The position numbers were made by a program, and so were the translations under genes. Source: Butyrivibrio sp. (GTDB lineage: Bacteria; Bacillota; Clostridia; Lachnospirales; Lachnospiraceae). Taken from it: a stretch of DNA of 64,000 bases. Below, one piece after another: positions 15,544-25,943 of the stretch. Where the stretch lies: assembly GCA_017615275.1 (NCBI GenBank), contig JAGAAO010000034.1, positions 1-64,000 of the forward strand. Direction: 5' to 3'. How positions within the stretch are numbered: the first letter of the stretch is position 1; each line of letters opens with the position of its first letter. The notes beneath the pieces are model-generated. The model did not search any database, was not told where the DNA came from, and was given only the letters and a program-made list of their open reading frames with translations.

Positions 15544-16434
15544 AAAGAAGCTTGTGAAAAGACAAGTCAGGTATTTTTCCCAAATGCTGCAAGAGATATT
15601 TTTATGGCTGTAATGCTCCATTTTTTGCGTTACGCCGAAAATAGTAACGATACTCGATTTTTAAACAACGATGCACTCATTGATTTTGTTAAGTCGAGAG
15701 ACTCATCGCAGCTTAGGAGTATGCTGGGATCGTATTCTGATATGAGATCTATGACCAGCTATATCTCATCTGATGAATCGGCGCAGACACAAGGCGTTTT
15801 ATCTGAGATGCAGCAGATCGTCAGAGAGATTTTTGTCGGTAATTTCTGCAAAAAAGGAACGTTGAGCCTTAGAAATCTGGTAAAAGAAAAAGGCGGAAGA
15901 AAGATTTTTATTGAATACGATCTGAGTTACGGAGAAATGTTGACACCGATTTACAGCCTTATGTTTGATATGGCTATAAAAGAAGCACTTGGAAGAAACC
16001 GAAGTGAAGGAAATGTATATTTTATTACCGATGAGTTTCGTTTATTACCTAACCTTCAGCATATTGATGATGCGGTGAATTTTGGCCGAAGCTTGGGAAT
16101 AAGATTCATGATAGGTATTCAGAATGTGGAGCAGATATATGATATCTACGGACAGGAAAGAACACACAGTATTTTGTCAGGATTTTTGACCTCGCTGAAT
16201 TTCAGAGTAAACGATCCGAAATCGAGAGGATTTATCAAGGAGCTGTTCGGACGAAACAGAAAAATCGAGGTATATGCTACAACGGTGCAGAGTAAGGGCA
16301 TGATCGAAGAACGGCGAGATGGTTACGTTGTAGAAGATTGGGATGTTACAAATCTAAATATCGGACAGGCGATAATAGGATTCCCGGAATATGAGCCGTT
16401 TGTATTCCAATTTGATTTGTGGGATGCACAATAG
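15544..16434 (+). pseudogene. C-terminal remnant of a TraD/VirD4-like coupling ATPase
   Basis: The open frame starts after a stop at 15541 and reads EKTSQVFFPNAARDIFMAVM before the first ATG (15604). Coding sequence therefore extends upstream of any usable start, and no ribosome binding site is visible. What remains is the C-terminal half of a T4SS coupling-protein-type ATPase: a Walker B-like VYFITDEF, the GIQNVEQI sensor motif, and a C-terminal NIGQAIIGFPEYEPF. The Walker A half is missing, and upstream DNA belongs to the xylanase terminator. It is best read as a 5'-truncated relic of a conjugative element. A short expressed protein from 15604 cannot be excluded but would lack ATP binding. 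Confidence 0.75.
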
Positions 16435-16481
16435 AACGGCGCAGATTTTTAATCGGAAATATGGTATACTGTTATACAAAC

Positions 16482-16517
16482 AAAGGCGTTTCGAGTGTAA
16501 TATTCGTGCGCCTTTTT
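16482..16517 (+). terminator. Terminator after the ATPase remnant
   Basis: AAAGGCG (16482-16488) pairs with CGCCTTT (16509-16515), followed by a T-run. Confidence 0.75.
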
Positions 16518-16570
16518 TGTGTAGAGCAGTTAGCGAGGTTTTTTCGAGCTTACTGCGAACCATACAGATT

Positions 16571-16846
16571 CACTTGGCGACAAAGAATGTGAAAATGTAT
16601 CAGATGGTGTTCGTGTTTTTCATACTTATCGGAGCCACCATGGATCTGAGCCTTGCGTGGGATCTTTCCGATACGTTTAACGGAATGATGGCGATTCCAA
16701 ACCTTATCGGTGTTATCGCTCTCAGCGGAACCGTTATGAAAATAACCAGGAATTATGTTGACAGAAAGATAAAGGGAAAGAAGATAACTCCTATGCTTTC
16801 AGCAATTGATGAAATACAGGAGCAGCATGTGAAAGAAGTTTCATGA
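16571..16846 (+). pseudogene. C-terminal remnant of a sodium:alanine (AGCS) symporter
   Basis: The frame from about 16571 (HLATKNVKMYQ) to the stop gives the last two membrane segments of an AGCS-family amino-acid carrier. Signatures are DLSLAWDLSDTFNGMMAIPN, then LIGVIALSGTVMKITRNYVD and a basic tail. A full family member has about 450 residues, and only the last 90 remain. Residues before 16571 in the same frame come from the preceding terminator region and are not AGCS-like. Together with the neighbouring ATPase fragment it marks a deletion or recombination scar. Confidence 0.8.
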
Positions 16847-16909
16847 TGACTGCCGAGTAATAGAATTTTCTTTTATCTCGTGTGAGGCTATGAGCCGGAA
16901 AGGAATATT

Positions 16910-19486
16910 ATGGCTGCGTTTGATAGAGTTTGTTCCGGAATACCACAGATGGATAAGGTTTTTGACAACATACGTCTGGGAGACAATGTCGTGTGGCGTG
17001 TCGATAACCTTGATGAGTTCAAGCTTTTTGTAAAGCCATATGTCAGGCAGGCAATCGAGGATAAAAGAAATCTGATATACATAAGGTTCGCAGCCCACGA
17101 GCCTTTACTTGAAGCGCAGGAAGGGCTCAAGATCATAAATGTGGAACTCAATCACAGATTTGAGAATTTCACAGTGGAAATACATGAGATCATAAGCAGG
17201 GAAGGTCGCGATGCTTTCTATGTTTTTGATTGCCTTTCCGAGCTTCAGACGGCTTGGGCGACAGATCTTATGATGGGCAATTTCTTTCAGGTGACGTGTC
17301 CGTATCTTTTTATACTGGACACGGTTGCCTTTTTCCCGCTCATAAGAGGTAAACATTCATTTCATGCAATAGCCAAGATAAGGGATACCACGCAGCTTTT
17401 TCTCGATGTATATTCCGATGAAAAAAATGTGTATGTAAGACCGGACAAGATTTGGAACAGATATTCTGAGACTATGTTCCTTCCGCAGCTCTATAATCCC
17501 GAAACGGGGGATTTTAAGCCGATTCTTGACGGAGTAATGGCGAGCAGATTTTATCAGGTGCTTGGCAAGGGCGGATCTATGACTGATTCTGACAACATGG
17601 ACAGTTGGGACAGATTTTTTAATATGACAGAAATGATGCACAAAGCGGGGCAGGACGTGATCGAGAACTGTAACCGCATGTGCAATATTATGATGACTCG
17701 TGATGAGAAACTTCGCGGGATGATAAAAGAGCTTTTTAAACCCGAAGATTACTTCGAGGTAAAAGAAAGAATGATAGGTACGGGCATGATCGGTGGAAAG
17801 GCATGCGGCATGCTCCTTGCCAGAAAGATAATAGAACACAGAAGACCTGAGATATATGAGTTCGTTGAACCTCACGATTCTTTTTATATTGGTTCTGATG
17901 TGTTCTATTCTTTTATTGTTGAAAACCAATTCTGGGATCTGAGGATAAGGCAGCGCACGCAGGAAGAGTTTTTCTCGGTTGCGGATGAGTTTGCACAGCG
18001 TCTTCTTGAAGGAAAGTTTTCGAGAAATATGGAGGAGCAGTTTGTAAAATTGCTTGAATACTACGGGCAGGATCCCATAATCGTAAGGTCAAGTTCTATA
18101 CTTGAAGACGGCTTCGGTAACGCTTTTGCGGGCAAGTATGAGTCGGTCTTTTGTTCCAACAGCGGAAGTATGGAACAGAGAGTGGAAGAGCTTGAGAATG
18201 CGATACGTACAGTCTATGCCAGCACAATGAGTAAGTCGGCGCTTGATTACAGGAGTAGACGAGGACTTCAGAAAAGGGACGAGCAGATGTCGCTTCTCGT
18301 GCAGAGAGTTTCGGGATCTTACTATGGTGAGTTCTACATGCCGTGCGCAGCGGGCGTCGGATATTCGTACAGTCCGTACAAGTTTATGGAGTCAATAGAT
18401 CAGTCGGCGGGAATGTTGAGGCTTGTTATGGGGCTCGGAACTTCCGCGGTGGACAGGACGGAAGGCTCATATCCAAGGCTGGTGAGCCTTGATAAACCCA
18501 CGGCTACAACTTCAAGAAATTCGGTGGAGAAACATCAGTATTCACAGAGAAAGCTTGAGCTTATGAATCGCGCAACCGGAAGGCTTGAGAGGGTTGGGCT
18601 TGATGATGTGGAGAAGTATATGCCAGCTTTTTTGAAGCGTCTTTTGCTGGAGCATGATACCGATACGGAGCGGATGTTCAGAGACAGAGGCGAAGACAGG
18701 GATATTGAGTTTATTTCGTGTGTTGGCATAGTTTGGAAAGAGAAGCTCATGGAGCAGATGAAGGAGATTCTAAGTGCCTTACAGAATGAATACGATCATC
18801 CCGTGGACATTGAATTTACGATAAATTTCTCCGAGAGCGGAGATTATGTGATTAATATTTTGCAGTGCAGGCCGCTTCAGGTATATCGCGATATGGAAGA
18901 ACTCAGTATTCCCGAGAATATTGATGAAGATAAGATCCTTTTTGACTGCCGAAGGTCGGCTATGGGGCTTTCGAGGGCGGAAAAACTGGATTTCATCGTA
19001 TATGTGGATCCCGATGAATATTACGGAATGCCTTATCAGGACAAAAATAAGATCGCGACTGTGATTGGTAAGGTAAATTGGGAGATGAGGGATAAAGGAA
19101 AGCATATGCTGCTTATGGTTCCGGGAAGAGTGGGCACATCTTCGCCCGAGCTCGGAGTTCCGACGGCTTTTTCCGATATAAGTGAATTTGATGCGGTATG
19201 TGAGATTGCCGATTCCAAGGTCGGATACAATCCGGAATTGTCGTACGGAAGCCACTTTTTCCAAGATCTCGTCGAATCGGGTATACTTTATAATGCTATA
19301 TTTGAAAACGAAAAGACAAAGAAGTATGATATAGGTGTCATAAAATCTTTTGCCAATGACTTATCAAATATTGTCCCTGAATGTGATGAACAGTCAAATG
19401 TAGTAGCGGTTTACGATGTGTCCGATAAGGATGTTTATATTTATCACGATATGAAGAATGAGCGTACTTTATGCGTGATAACGTAG
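16910..19486 (+). CDS. KaiC-like domain fused to a PEP-synthase-type ATP-grasp domain
   Basis: 858 residues, ATG after GGAAAGGAATATT. Residues 1-230 resemble a RecA/KaiC-like fold that has lost a clear Walker A (GIPQMDKVFDNIRLGDNVVWRV, later LFILDTVAFFPLIRG). Residues about 285-690 resemble the PEP/pyruvate-binding ATP-grasp domain of PEP synthase/PPDK (MIGGKACGMLLARKI; DPIIVRSSSILEDGFGNAFA; later NILQCRPLQ). The phosphohistidine and PEP-binding domains of true PPDK are absent, so a full PEP synthase reaction is unlikely. Function is unknown. The C-terminal 170 residues have no recognisable motif. It lies alone before the phosphoketolase gene, which has its own promoter. Confidence 0.85.
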   Translation: MAAFDRVCSGIPQMDKVFDNIRLGDNVVWRVDNLDEFKLFVKPYVRQAIEDKRNLIYIRFAAHEPLLEAQEGLKIINVELNHRFENFTVEIHEIISREGRDAFYVFDCLSELQTAWATDLMMGNFFQVTCPYLFILDTVAFFPLIRGKHSFHAIAKIRDTTQLFLDVYSDEKNVYVRPDKIWNRYSETMFLPQLYNPETGDFKPILDGVMASRFYQVLGKGGSMTDSDNMDSWDRFFNMTEMMHKAGQDVIENCNRMCNIMMTRDEKLRGMIKELFKPEDYFEVKERMIGTGMIGGKACGMLLARKIIEHRRPEIYEFVEPHDSFYIGSDVFYSFIVENQFWDLRIRQRTQEEFFSVADEFAQRLLEGKFSRNMEEQFVKLLEYYGQDPIIVRSSSILEDGFGNAFAGKYESVFCSNSGSMEQRVEELENAIRTVYASTMSKSALDYRSRRGLQKRDEQMSLLVQRVSGSYYGEFYMPCAAGVGYSYSPYKFMESIDQSAGMLRLVMGLGTSAVDRTEGSYPRLVSLDKPTATTSRNSVEKHQYSQRKLELMNRATGRLERVGLDDVEKYMPAFLKRLLLEHDTDTERMFRDRGEDRDIEFISCVGIVWKEKLMEQMKEILSALQNEYDHPVDIEFTINFSESGDYVINILQCRPLQVYRDMEELSIPENIDEDKILFDCRRSAMGLSRAEKLDFIVYVDPDEYYGMPYQDKNKIATVIGKVNWEMRDKGKHMLLMVPGRVGTSSPELGVPTAFSDISEFDAVCEIADSKVGYNPELSYGSHFFQDLVESGILYNAIFENEKTKKYDIGVIKSFANDLSNIVPECDEQSNVVAVYDVSDKDVYIYHDMKNERTLCVIT

Positions 19487-19508
19487 AGAATAGGGGTGAT
19501 AGCATTAA

Positions 19509-19537
19509 TTGATAAAAATTTAGCAAGAATCTATATA
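19509..19537 (+). promoter_or_regulatory. Promoter of the phosphoketolase gene
   Basis: TTGATA (19509-19514), a 17-bp spacer and TATATA (19532-19537). A second TTGACA at 19544-19549 lacks a matching -10. Confidence 0.7.
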
Positions 19538-19597
19538 GTAAATTTGACATAAATATTTTATCTTACAGAGGATGCAAATTAGTAAGAGGAGGAAATT

Positions 19598-21964
19598 ATG
19601 GACCATAGCAAAATTACAGATGAGTATTTAGCGAAAATGGACGCCTACTGGCGTGCAACAAACTATCTCGCTGCAGCACAGTTATACCTTCTTGAGAATC
19701 CACTTCTTCGTGAGCCTCTTAAGAAGGAACATATTAAGAAAAAAATCGTAGGACACTGGGGAACAGTTCCCGGACAGAACTTTATTTATGTACATCTCAA
19801 TCGTGTCATCAATAAGTTTGATCAGGACATGATCCTTATTTCAGGTCCCGGCCACGGCGGAAACTTCTTCGTAGCCAATACATATCTTGAGGGATCATAC
19901 AGTGAAGTATATCCTAACGTAAGCCGCGATATGGCAGGTTTACAGAAACTTTGCAAGCAGTTCTCATTCCCCGGCGGTATCTCAAGCCACGTTGCTCCTG
20001 AGACACCCGGTTCTATCCATGAGGGTGGTGAGCTTGGCTATTCAATCGCACATGCATTTGGTGCCGTATTTGATAATCCGGAACTTATCGCAGCATGCGT
20101 AGTAGGTGACGGTGAGGCTGAGACAGGACCTCTTGCAACATCTTGGCAGTCAAATAAATTCCTTAATCCCGTATCTGATGGAGCAGTTCTTCCTATCCTT
20201 CATCTTAACGGCTTTAAGATTTCAAATCCTACAATTCTTGCTCGTCTTTCACATGAAGAGCTTGAGGCATTCTTCAAGGGTAACGGCTGGAAGCCTTACT
20301 TCGTAGAAGGTTCAGATCCTAAGGAGATGCACCGCAAGATGGCTGAGACTCTCGACGTTGTTGTTGAAGAGATCAAGGCTATTCAGAAGAAAGCAAGAGA
20401 GACAGGAGATACAACAAGACCTGTATGGCCTATGATCGTTCTTCGTACACCTAAGGGATGGACAGGTCCCAAGGTTGTTGACGGAAACAAGATCGAGGGC
20501 TCATTCCAGGCACACCAGGTTCCTGTAATGATGGACAAGCCTGAGCACATGGATATCCTTAAGAATTGGCTTGAGAGCTATCATGCAGAGGAACTCTTTG
20601 ATGAGAACGGACGCCTTATACCTGAACTTGAGGAGCTCGCTCCTAAGGGTGACAGACGTATCGGTGCTAACCCTCACGCTAACGGTGGTAAGCTTCTTCA
20701 CGATCTCAGACTTCCTGATTTCCGTGATTACGCTATCGACGTTCCTGCTCCCGGTTCTGTTGAGAAACAGGATATGATCGAGCTTGGCGGATATATCAGA
20801 GACGTATTCAAGCTTAACGATGAGCAGAAGAACTTCCGTATCTTCGGACCCGATGAGACAATGTCTAACCGTCTCAACAAGGTATTCGAGGTAACAAACC
20901 GTGATTGGAACAATCCTATCGACAAGGATACAGACCAGTTCCTTGCTTCAGACGGACGTGTAATGGATTCAATGCTTTCAGAGCATATGTGTGAAGGATG
21001 GCTTGAAGGATACCTCCTTACAGGTAGACACGGCTTCTTCGCAAGTTACGAAGCATTCATCCGTATTATAGATTCAATGGCTGCTCAGCATGCTAAGTGG
21101 CTTAAGGTTTGCAGTGGTCTTTCATGGAGACAGCCTATTGCATCTCTTAACCTTCTTCTTACATCAAATGTATGGCAGCAGGATCACAACGGATTCACAC
21201 ACCAGGATCCCGGATTCCTTGATCACATTTCAAACAAGAAGGCAGACGTTGTAAGACTTTATCTTCCACCCGATGCTAACTGCTTGCTCTCAACAATGGA
21301 TCACTGCTTGAAGAGCAAGAACTATGTAAATGCGATCGTTGCAAGTAAGCATCCCAGACCACAGTGGCTCACAATGGAGCAGGCTGTTAAGCACTGCACA
21401 CAGGGTATCGGTATTTGGGATTGGGCTTCTACTGATACAGGAGAAGATCCTGATATCGTACTTGCATGCTGCGGTGATACACCTACACTTGAGGCACTTG
21501 CTGCAGTTGACATTCTCCACAAGGAGATGCCTGAAATTAAGGTTCGTTTCGTAAACGTAGTGGATCTTATGAAGATGGAGCCTAAGAATAAGCATCCTCA
21601 CGGACTTTCAGACGTTGAGTATGATACTATCTTTACAAAGGATAAGCCTATCGTATTTGCTTTCCACGGCTATCCTACACTTATTCATGAGCTTACATAT
21701 ACAAGAACAAACAGAAATATTCATGTATATGGTTACCATGAAGAAGGTACTATCACAACTCCTTTCGATATGAGAGTTCAGAACAAGATTGACCGTTTCG
21801 ACCTTGTTATCGCTATGCTTAATAACATGCCTCAGATCGGCAACAAGGGAGCATTCCTCATCCAGAAGATGAAGGATAAGCTCGTTGAGCACAAGACTTA
21901 CATCCATGATGTAGGTGTTGATATGCCTGAAGTTGCTGAGTGGAAGTGGACAGGCGTTAAGTAA
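19598..21964 (+). CDS. xfp: Xylulose-5-phosphate/fructose-6-phosphate phosphoketolase
   Basis: 788 residues, a normal length. This thiamine-diphosphate enzyme cleaves xylulose 5-P or fructose 6-P with phosphate to acetyl-P plus glyceraldehyde 3-P or erythrose 4-P. Visible family motifs: [18 protein letters not shown] near residue 50, [18 protein letters not shown], the ThDP motif start [21 protein letters not shown] and [12 protein letters not shown], and later [19 protein letters not shown] and KHPRPQWL. The mRNA has GAGGAGG before the ATG. Codon usage is strongly biased, as expected for a highly expressed enzyme. It gives this xylan user a route from xylose to acetyl-P. Confidence 0.97.
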   Translation: MDHSKITDEYLAKMDAYWRATNYLAAAQLYLLENPLLREPLKKEHIKKKIVGHWGTVPGQNFIYVHLNRVINKFDQDMILISGPGHGGNFFVANTYLEGSYSEVYPNVSRDMAGLQKLCKQFSFPGGISSHVAPETPGSIHEGGELGYSIAHAFGAVFDNPELIAACVVGDGEAETGPLATSWQSNKFLNPVSDGAVLPILHLNGFKISNPTILARLSHEELEAFFKGNGWKPYFVEGSDPKEMHRKMAETLDVVVEEIKAIQKKARETGDTTRPVWPMIVLRTPKGWTGPKVVDGNKIEGSFQAHQVPVMMDKPEHMDILKNWLESYHAEELFDENGRLIPELEELAPKGDRRIGANPHANGGKLLHDLRLPDFRDYAIDVPAPGSVEKQDMIELGGYIRDVFKLNDEQKNFRIFGPDETMSNRLNKVFEVTNRDWNNPIDKDTDQFLASDGRVMDSMLSEHMCEGWLEGYLLTGRHGFFASYEAFIRIIDSMAAQHAKWLKVCSGLSWRQPIASLNLLLTSNVWQQDHNGFTHQDPGFLDHISNKKADVVRLYLPPDANCLLSTMDHCLKSKNYVNAIVASKHPRPQWLTMEQAVKHCTQGIGIWDWASTDTGEDPDIVLACCGDTPTLEALAAVDILHKEMPEIKVRFVNVVDLMKMEPKNKHPHGLSDVEYDTIFTKDKPIVFAFHGYPTLIHELTYTRTNRNIHVYGYHEEGTITTPFDMRVQNKIDRFDLVIAMLNNMPQIGNKGAFLIQKMKDKLVEHKTYIHDVGVDMPEVAEWKWTGVK

Positions 21965-21994
21965 TCGATTCTTCTTTATAATAATTCATATATC

Positions 21995-22034
21995 AGGGGC
22001 ATCTGCGATGTATTGTCGCAGGTGCCTTTATTCT
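21995..22034 (+). terminator. Terminator of xfp
   Basis: A 14-bp stem, AGGGGCATCTGCGA with TCGCAGGTGCCTTT (some G-T pairs), ends in a T-rich tract. Confidence 0.85.
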
Positions 22035-22042
22035 GCTATAAT
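22035..22042 (+). promoter_or_regulatory. Extended -10 promoter of gdpP-rplI-dnaB
   Basis: TGcTATAAT (-10 at 22037-22042). A weak -35, TTGTCG (22013-22018), lies inside the preceding terminator stem. Confidence 0.6.
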
Positions 22043-22087
22043 AAAAATCGGAATGTCCAAAAGAAACGGGGAAGAGGACAATAATAT

Positions 22088-24142
22088 ATGGCTACGAAGT
22101 ACAGAGTTCGCTTAAAAGGCAAATTAAAGACATATCTTAAGGTTATGACATATATAGGCATTATGCTGGTTCTTGTTAATGTCGCGGTATTCACCATTGA
22201 TGCAACAGCAGGTCTGATTCTTCTTGCTTTTACAGGCTTTTATTTTGTTGCGGTCATGTATCTTAATTTCTACAACAAACCCATCATAATGAATGAACTT
22301 GTCAGCTTTGCAACAGAGTATGGGCAGATTCAGAAAAGGCTTTTGAAAGAGCTTGATCTTGCGCATGCAGTGCTTGATGATTCGGGAAATATCATATGGT
22401 ACAACACAGCATTTGAAAAAGAGCTCCATCTCGGAAAGAGATTTAAGAAGAGCTTTTCTTCTCTTTTCCCGACCATATCAACAGACAAGTTCCCTACAGG
22501 AACCGAAGAAGTAGCCTATAAGGCTGACTATGAAGACAGCAATTATACGGTCAAGCTTAAGAGGATTTCCCTGCATGAGATGGCTGTAAACAGCGATATC
22601 ATTGAAGCGGAAGGGTACGACGGAAGTCTTATAGCTGTTTATCTTTATAATGAGACGGCTCTCAGACTTGCGATTCAGGAAGTGGATAACCAGTCACTGG
22701 CAGCAGGACTTATTTATATTGATAACTACGAAGAGGCTATGGACAGCGTAGAAGAGGTTAGAAGATCTCTTTTGACCGCTCTTATAGACAGAAAGATCAA
22801 TAAATACATTGCATCCAGCAACGGAATTGCCAAGAAAATAGAAAAAGATAAGTACTTTGTCGTTATGCCCAAGAAGTCGTGTGAGACACTTATCAGTCAG
22901 AAATTTGACATTCTTGAGGACGTTAAGACTGTAAATATCGGAAATGAGATGGCTGTAACACTGAGTATAGGAATTGGTCTCGATGGTCTGTCATATGCGC
23001 AGAACTATGAGTTTGCGCGTAATGCGATCGATCTTGCACTTGGTCGAGGCGGTGATCAGGCGGTAGTTAAGAGCACAAAGAGTACAACTTACTACGGCGG
23101 AAAGAGTCACACTATCGAGAAGAGCACACGAGTTAAGGCGAGAGTTAAGGCTCACGCTTTGCGAGAGATCATTTCGGGAAAAGATACGGTTATCGTTATG
23201 GGTCACAGATTGGGTGACGTCGATAGTTTTGGTGCATCTGTCGGTATTTACAGGATTGCCAAGACTTTGGAGAGGAAGTGCCACATTGTTCTTAATGATG
23301 TCACAACCTCGATGCAGCCTCTTGTGGGACTGTTTAAGAGCAATCCCGATTATGAGGACGATATGATCATAAGCAATCAGCAGGCAATCGACATTGCGGG
23401 AAACAATACCGTTTTGGTTGTTGTTGATGTTAATAAGCCGAGTATTACAGAGTGTCCGGAGCTTCTTAGATTCTGTAAGACGGTTGTTGTTCTCGACCAT
23501 CACAGAGCGGGAACGGAAGTTATTGAGAATGCGACACTTTTGTATGTGGAGCCGTATGCGTCGTCTGCATGTGAGATGGTTTCCGAGATACTTCAGTACA
23601 TCGGAGACAATGTCAAGATTCACAATGAAGAGGCGGACAGCCTGTATTCAGGAATGGTTGTCGATACCAATAACTTTATGAATAAGACAGGTGTCAGAAC
23701 CTTTGAAGCGGCTGCTTTCCTTAGAAGAAACGGCGCAGATGTAACCAGAGTAAGAAAACTCTTCAGAGAAGGCGCTGATGAATATAAGGCTAAGGCTGAT
23801 GCAGTCGGACAGGCAGAAATATATCATGATAAGTATGCTATCTCTGTTTTGAAGGGTGAAAATATACCGAGTCCTACAATTGCTTGCGCACAGGCGGCAA
23901 ACGATCTCCTTAACATAAAAGGAGTCAGAGCCAGCTTTGTTTGTACGGACTATCAGAATCAGATATATATCAGCGCAAGATCTGTTGACGAAGTTAATGT
24001 TCAGGTCATCATGGAGAGACTTGGCGGTGGCGGACATATGAGTTCCGCGGGCTGTCAGATTGAGGGAATCCATGTTGAAGAGGCCGTGGATATCGTCAAG
24101 AAGACAATTGACAAAATGACAGAAGAAGGAGAATTGGGATAA
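22088..24142 (+). CDS. gdpP: GdpP-type cyclic-di-AMP phosphodiesterase
   Basis: 684 residues. Two N-terminal membrane helices (about 15-57) are followed by a PAS domain (about 75-160), a degenerate GGDEF domain (about 175-320), a DHH domain (about 345-500) and DHHA1 (about 590-675). Key strings: GHRLGDVDSFGASVG, VVVLDHHRAG and GMVVDTNNFMNKTGVRTFEAA, which carry the metal ligands, and GGGGHMSSAGCQ in DHHA1. The enzyme hydrolyses c-di-AMP to pApA at the membrane and controls potassium and wall homeostasis in Firmicutes. Its TAA directly abuts the rplI start (TAA-ATG), the conserved gdpP-rplI-dnaB order. Confidence 0.95.
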   Translation: MATKYRVRLKGKLKTYLKVMTYIGIMLVLVNVAVFTIDATAGLILLAFTGFYFVAVMYLNFYNKPIIMNELVSFATEYGQIQKRLLKELDLAHAVLDDSGNIIWYNTAFEKELHLGKRFKKSFSSLFPTISTDKFPTGTEEVAYKADYEDSNYTVKLKRISLHEMAVNSDIIEAEGYDGSLIAVYLYNETALRLAIQEVDNQSLAAGLIYIDNYEEAMDSVEEVRRSLLTALIDRKINKYIASSNGIAKKIEKDKYFVVMPKKSCETLISQKFDILEDVKTVNIGNEMAVTLSIGIGLDGLSYAQNYEFARNAIDLALGRGGDQAVVKSTKSTTYYGGKSHTIEKSTRVKARVKAHALREIISGKDTVIVMGHRLGDVDSFGASVGIYRIAKTLERKCHIVLNDVTTSMQPLVGLFKSNPDYEDDMIISNQQAIDIAGNNTVLVVVDVNKPSITECPELLRFCKTVVVLDHHRAGTEVIENATLLYVEPYASSACEMVSEILQYIGDNVKIHNEEADSLYSGMVVDTNNFMNKTGVRTFEAAAFLRRNGADVTRVRKLFREGADEYKAKADAVGQAEIYHDKYAISVLKGENIPSPTIACAQAANDLLNIKGVRASFVCTDYQNQIYISARSVDEVNVQVIMERLGGGGHMSSAGCQIEGIHVEEAVDIVKKTIDKMTEEGELG

Positions 24143-24589
24143 ATGCAGGTAATATTACTTGAAGATGTAAAGAGCTTGGGAAAAAAAGGCGAAATCGTCA
24201 AAGTAAGTGACGGATATGCCAAGAATTTTGTTATTCCCAAGAAGCTTGGAGTAGAGGCTACACAGAAGAACCTCAACGAGCTTAAGAATCAGCAGAAAAG
24301 AGATTCAATTTTGGCGCAGCAGCGTCTTGATGAAGCCAAGGCATATGGCGAGAAGATAAGCAAAGAGACTGTACAGCTCACAATGAAAGCGGGAGAGGGC
24401 GGACGAGTATTCGGATCTGTTTCTTCCAAGGAGATTGTTACAGCGGCAAAAGCTCAGTTTGGATTTGATATCGATAAAAAGAAACTTCAGATGCCTGAAC
24501 CTATTAAGTCATTCGGAACCTATGAGATTCCGGTAAAACTTCATCCTCAGGTTACAAGCATATTAAAAGTGAGCGTAAAGGAACAGTAA
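24143..24589 (+). CDS. rplI: 50S ribosomal protein L9
   Basis: 148 residues. The N-terminal MQVILLEDVKSLGKKGEIVKV and SDGYAKNFVIPKKLGVEAT are the conserved L9 RNA-binding domain. A long connecting helix (about 40-75) and a C-terminal domain (GRVFGSVSSKEI, IKSFGTYEIPVKLHP) follow. It binds 23S rRNA near L1. No gap separates it from gdpP, and 3 nt separate it from dnaB. Confidence 0.98.
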   Translation: MQVILLEDVKSLGKKGEIVKVSDGYAKNFVIPKKLGVEATQKNLNELKNQQKRDSILAQQRLDEAKAYGEKISKETVQLTMKAGEGGRVFGSVSSKEIVTAAKAQFGFDIDKKKLQMPEPIKSFGTYEIPVKLHPQVTSILKVSVKEQ

Positions 24590-24592
24590 AAA

Positions 24593-25939
24593 ATGGCAGA
24601 GGAGACTCTATTAAAGCGTGTCGCTCCCAACAGCCTTGAAGCGGAACAGTCTGTTGTCGGCGCGATGTTAATGGATAAAGAGGCAATAGAAGTTGCATCC
24701 GAGATAGTTAATCCCGATGACTTCTATAACAGGCAGCTCGGAACGGTTTTTGAGACAATGGTAGAACTCAACCGTGAAGGAAGTGCTGTCGATTTTGTCA
24801 CGCTCCAAAACAGGCTCAGAGAAAAGAATGTTCCGCCTCAGGTAAGCAGCGCCGAATATATCGGTGAACTAGTATCGGCAGTTCCCACATCAGCGAATGT
24901 AAAGTATTATGCGCAGATAGTTGCCGATAAATCCACATTAAGAAAACTCATTCGCGTAAGCGAAGAAACTATAAATACATGCTATGCAAACAGTGAAAAT
25001 ATGGAAGGCATCTTAAATGATGTTGAAAAGAGTGTTTTTCAGATCACACAGAAGAGAAATACGGGTGAATTTGTTGCGATCGATCAGATCGTTATGAATG
25101 CCCTTAACCGCATAGAGATGGCGAGTAAGATGAAGGGAAACGTTACAGGTCTTTCCACCGGTTTCCTTGATCTTGACTACAGTACGGCGGGATTCCAGCC
25201 TTCAGACCTTATTTTGATCGCGGCGAGACCTTCAATGGGAAAGACTGCGTTCGTACTTAATATTGCCGAGCACATGGCGTTTCATGACAATAAGTGTGTT
25301 GCCATATTCTCGCTGGAAATGTCCAAGGAACAGCTGGTTAACCGTCTTCTTGCAATGGAGTCTCACGTTGATTCACAGCATATCAGAACAGGTAATATGT
25401 CTGATATGGATTGGGAGAACCTCATTGAAAGTGCGGATGTTGTCGGCTCTTCCAAACTTATTATAGACGATACTCCCGGTATCTCGATTCAGGAGCTTCG
25501 TTCTAAATGCAGAAAATATAAGATGGAGCATGATCTTCAGATAATTATGATCGACTACCTTCAGCTTATGACAGGTGGTTCGGGTAAAGGTTCGGAATCA
25601 AGACAGCAGGAGATCTCTGATATTTCAAGATCGCTTAAGGCTCTCGCCAGAGAGCTTAATGTGCCTGTTGTTGCACTTTCACAGCTTTCCCGTGCGGTTG
25701 AGCAAAGGCCCGATCACAGACCTATGCTTTCGGATCTTCGTGAGTCCGGAGCGATCGAGCAGGACGCGGATATGGTAATGTTCATCTACAGAGATGATTA
25801 CTATAACAAGGATACGGAGAAGAAGGGCGTTGCGGATATTATTATTGCCAAGCAGAGAAACGGCCCGATCGGAACGGTTGATCTCTTGTGGTTGCCGCAG
25901 TTTACGAAGTTCGCGAACCTGGAGAAGGGTAGAGAGTAG
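24593..25939 (+). CDS. dnaB: Replicative DNA helicase
   Basis: 448 residues, typical DnaB/DnaC(Bsu) length. The N-terminal domain (about 10-115) starts at PNSLEAEQSVVGAMLMDKEA. The RecA-like domain has Walker A in ARPSMGKTAFVLN (about 205-217), FSLEMSKEQL, the Walker B-like IIMIDYLQLM, and SDLRESGAIEQDAD near the end. It unwinds DNA at the fork as a hexamer. Its loader candidates are encoded in this window on the minus strand (46189-48430). Third gene of gdpP-rplI-dnaB. Confidence 0.98.
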   Translation: MAEETLLKRVAPNSLEAEQSVVGAMLMDKEAIEVASEIVNPDDFYNRQLGTVFETMVELNREGSAVDFVTLQNRLREKNVPPQVSSAEYIGELVSAVPTSANVKYYAQIVADKSTLRKLIRVSEETINTCYANSENMEGILNDVEKSVFQITQKRNTGEFVAIDQIVMNALNRIEMASKMKGNVTGLSTGFLDLDYSTAGFQPSDLILIAARPSMGKTAFVLNIAEHMAFHDNKCVAIFSLEMSKEQLVNRLLAMESHVDSQHIRTGNMSDMDWENLIESADVVGSSKLIIDDTPGISIQELRSKCRKYKMEHDLQIIMIDYLQLMTGGSGKGSESRQQEISDISRSLKALARELNVPVVALSQLSRAVEQRPDHRPMLSDLRESGAIEQDADMVMFIYRDDYYNKDTEKKGVADIIIAKQRNGPIGTVDLLWLPQFTKFANLEKGRE

Positions 25940-25943
25940 AGGG

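Noticed and set aside
16391-16570. N-terminal part of the 151-residue frame ending at 16846
   Set aside because: This part runs through the end of the ATPase remnant and a terminator and has no AGCS similarity. Only the portion from about 16571 is kept.
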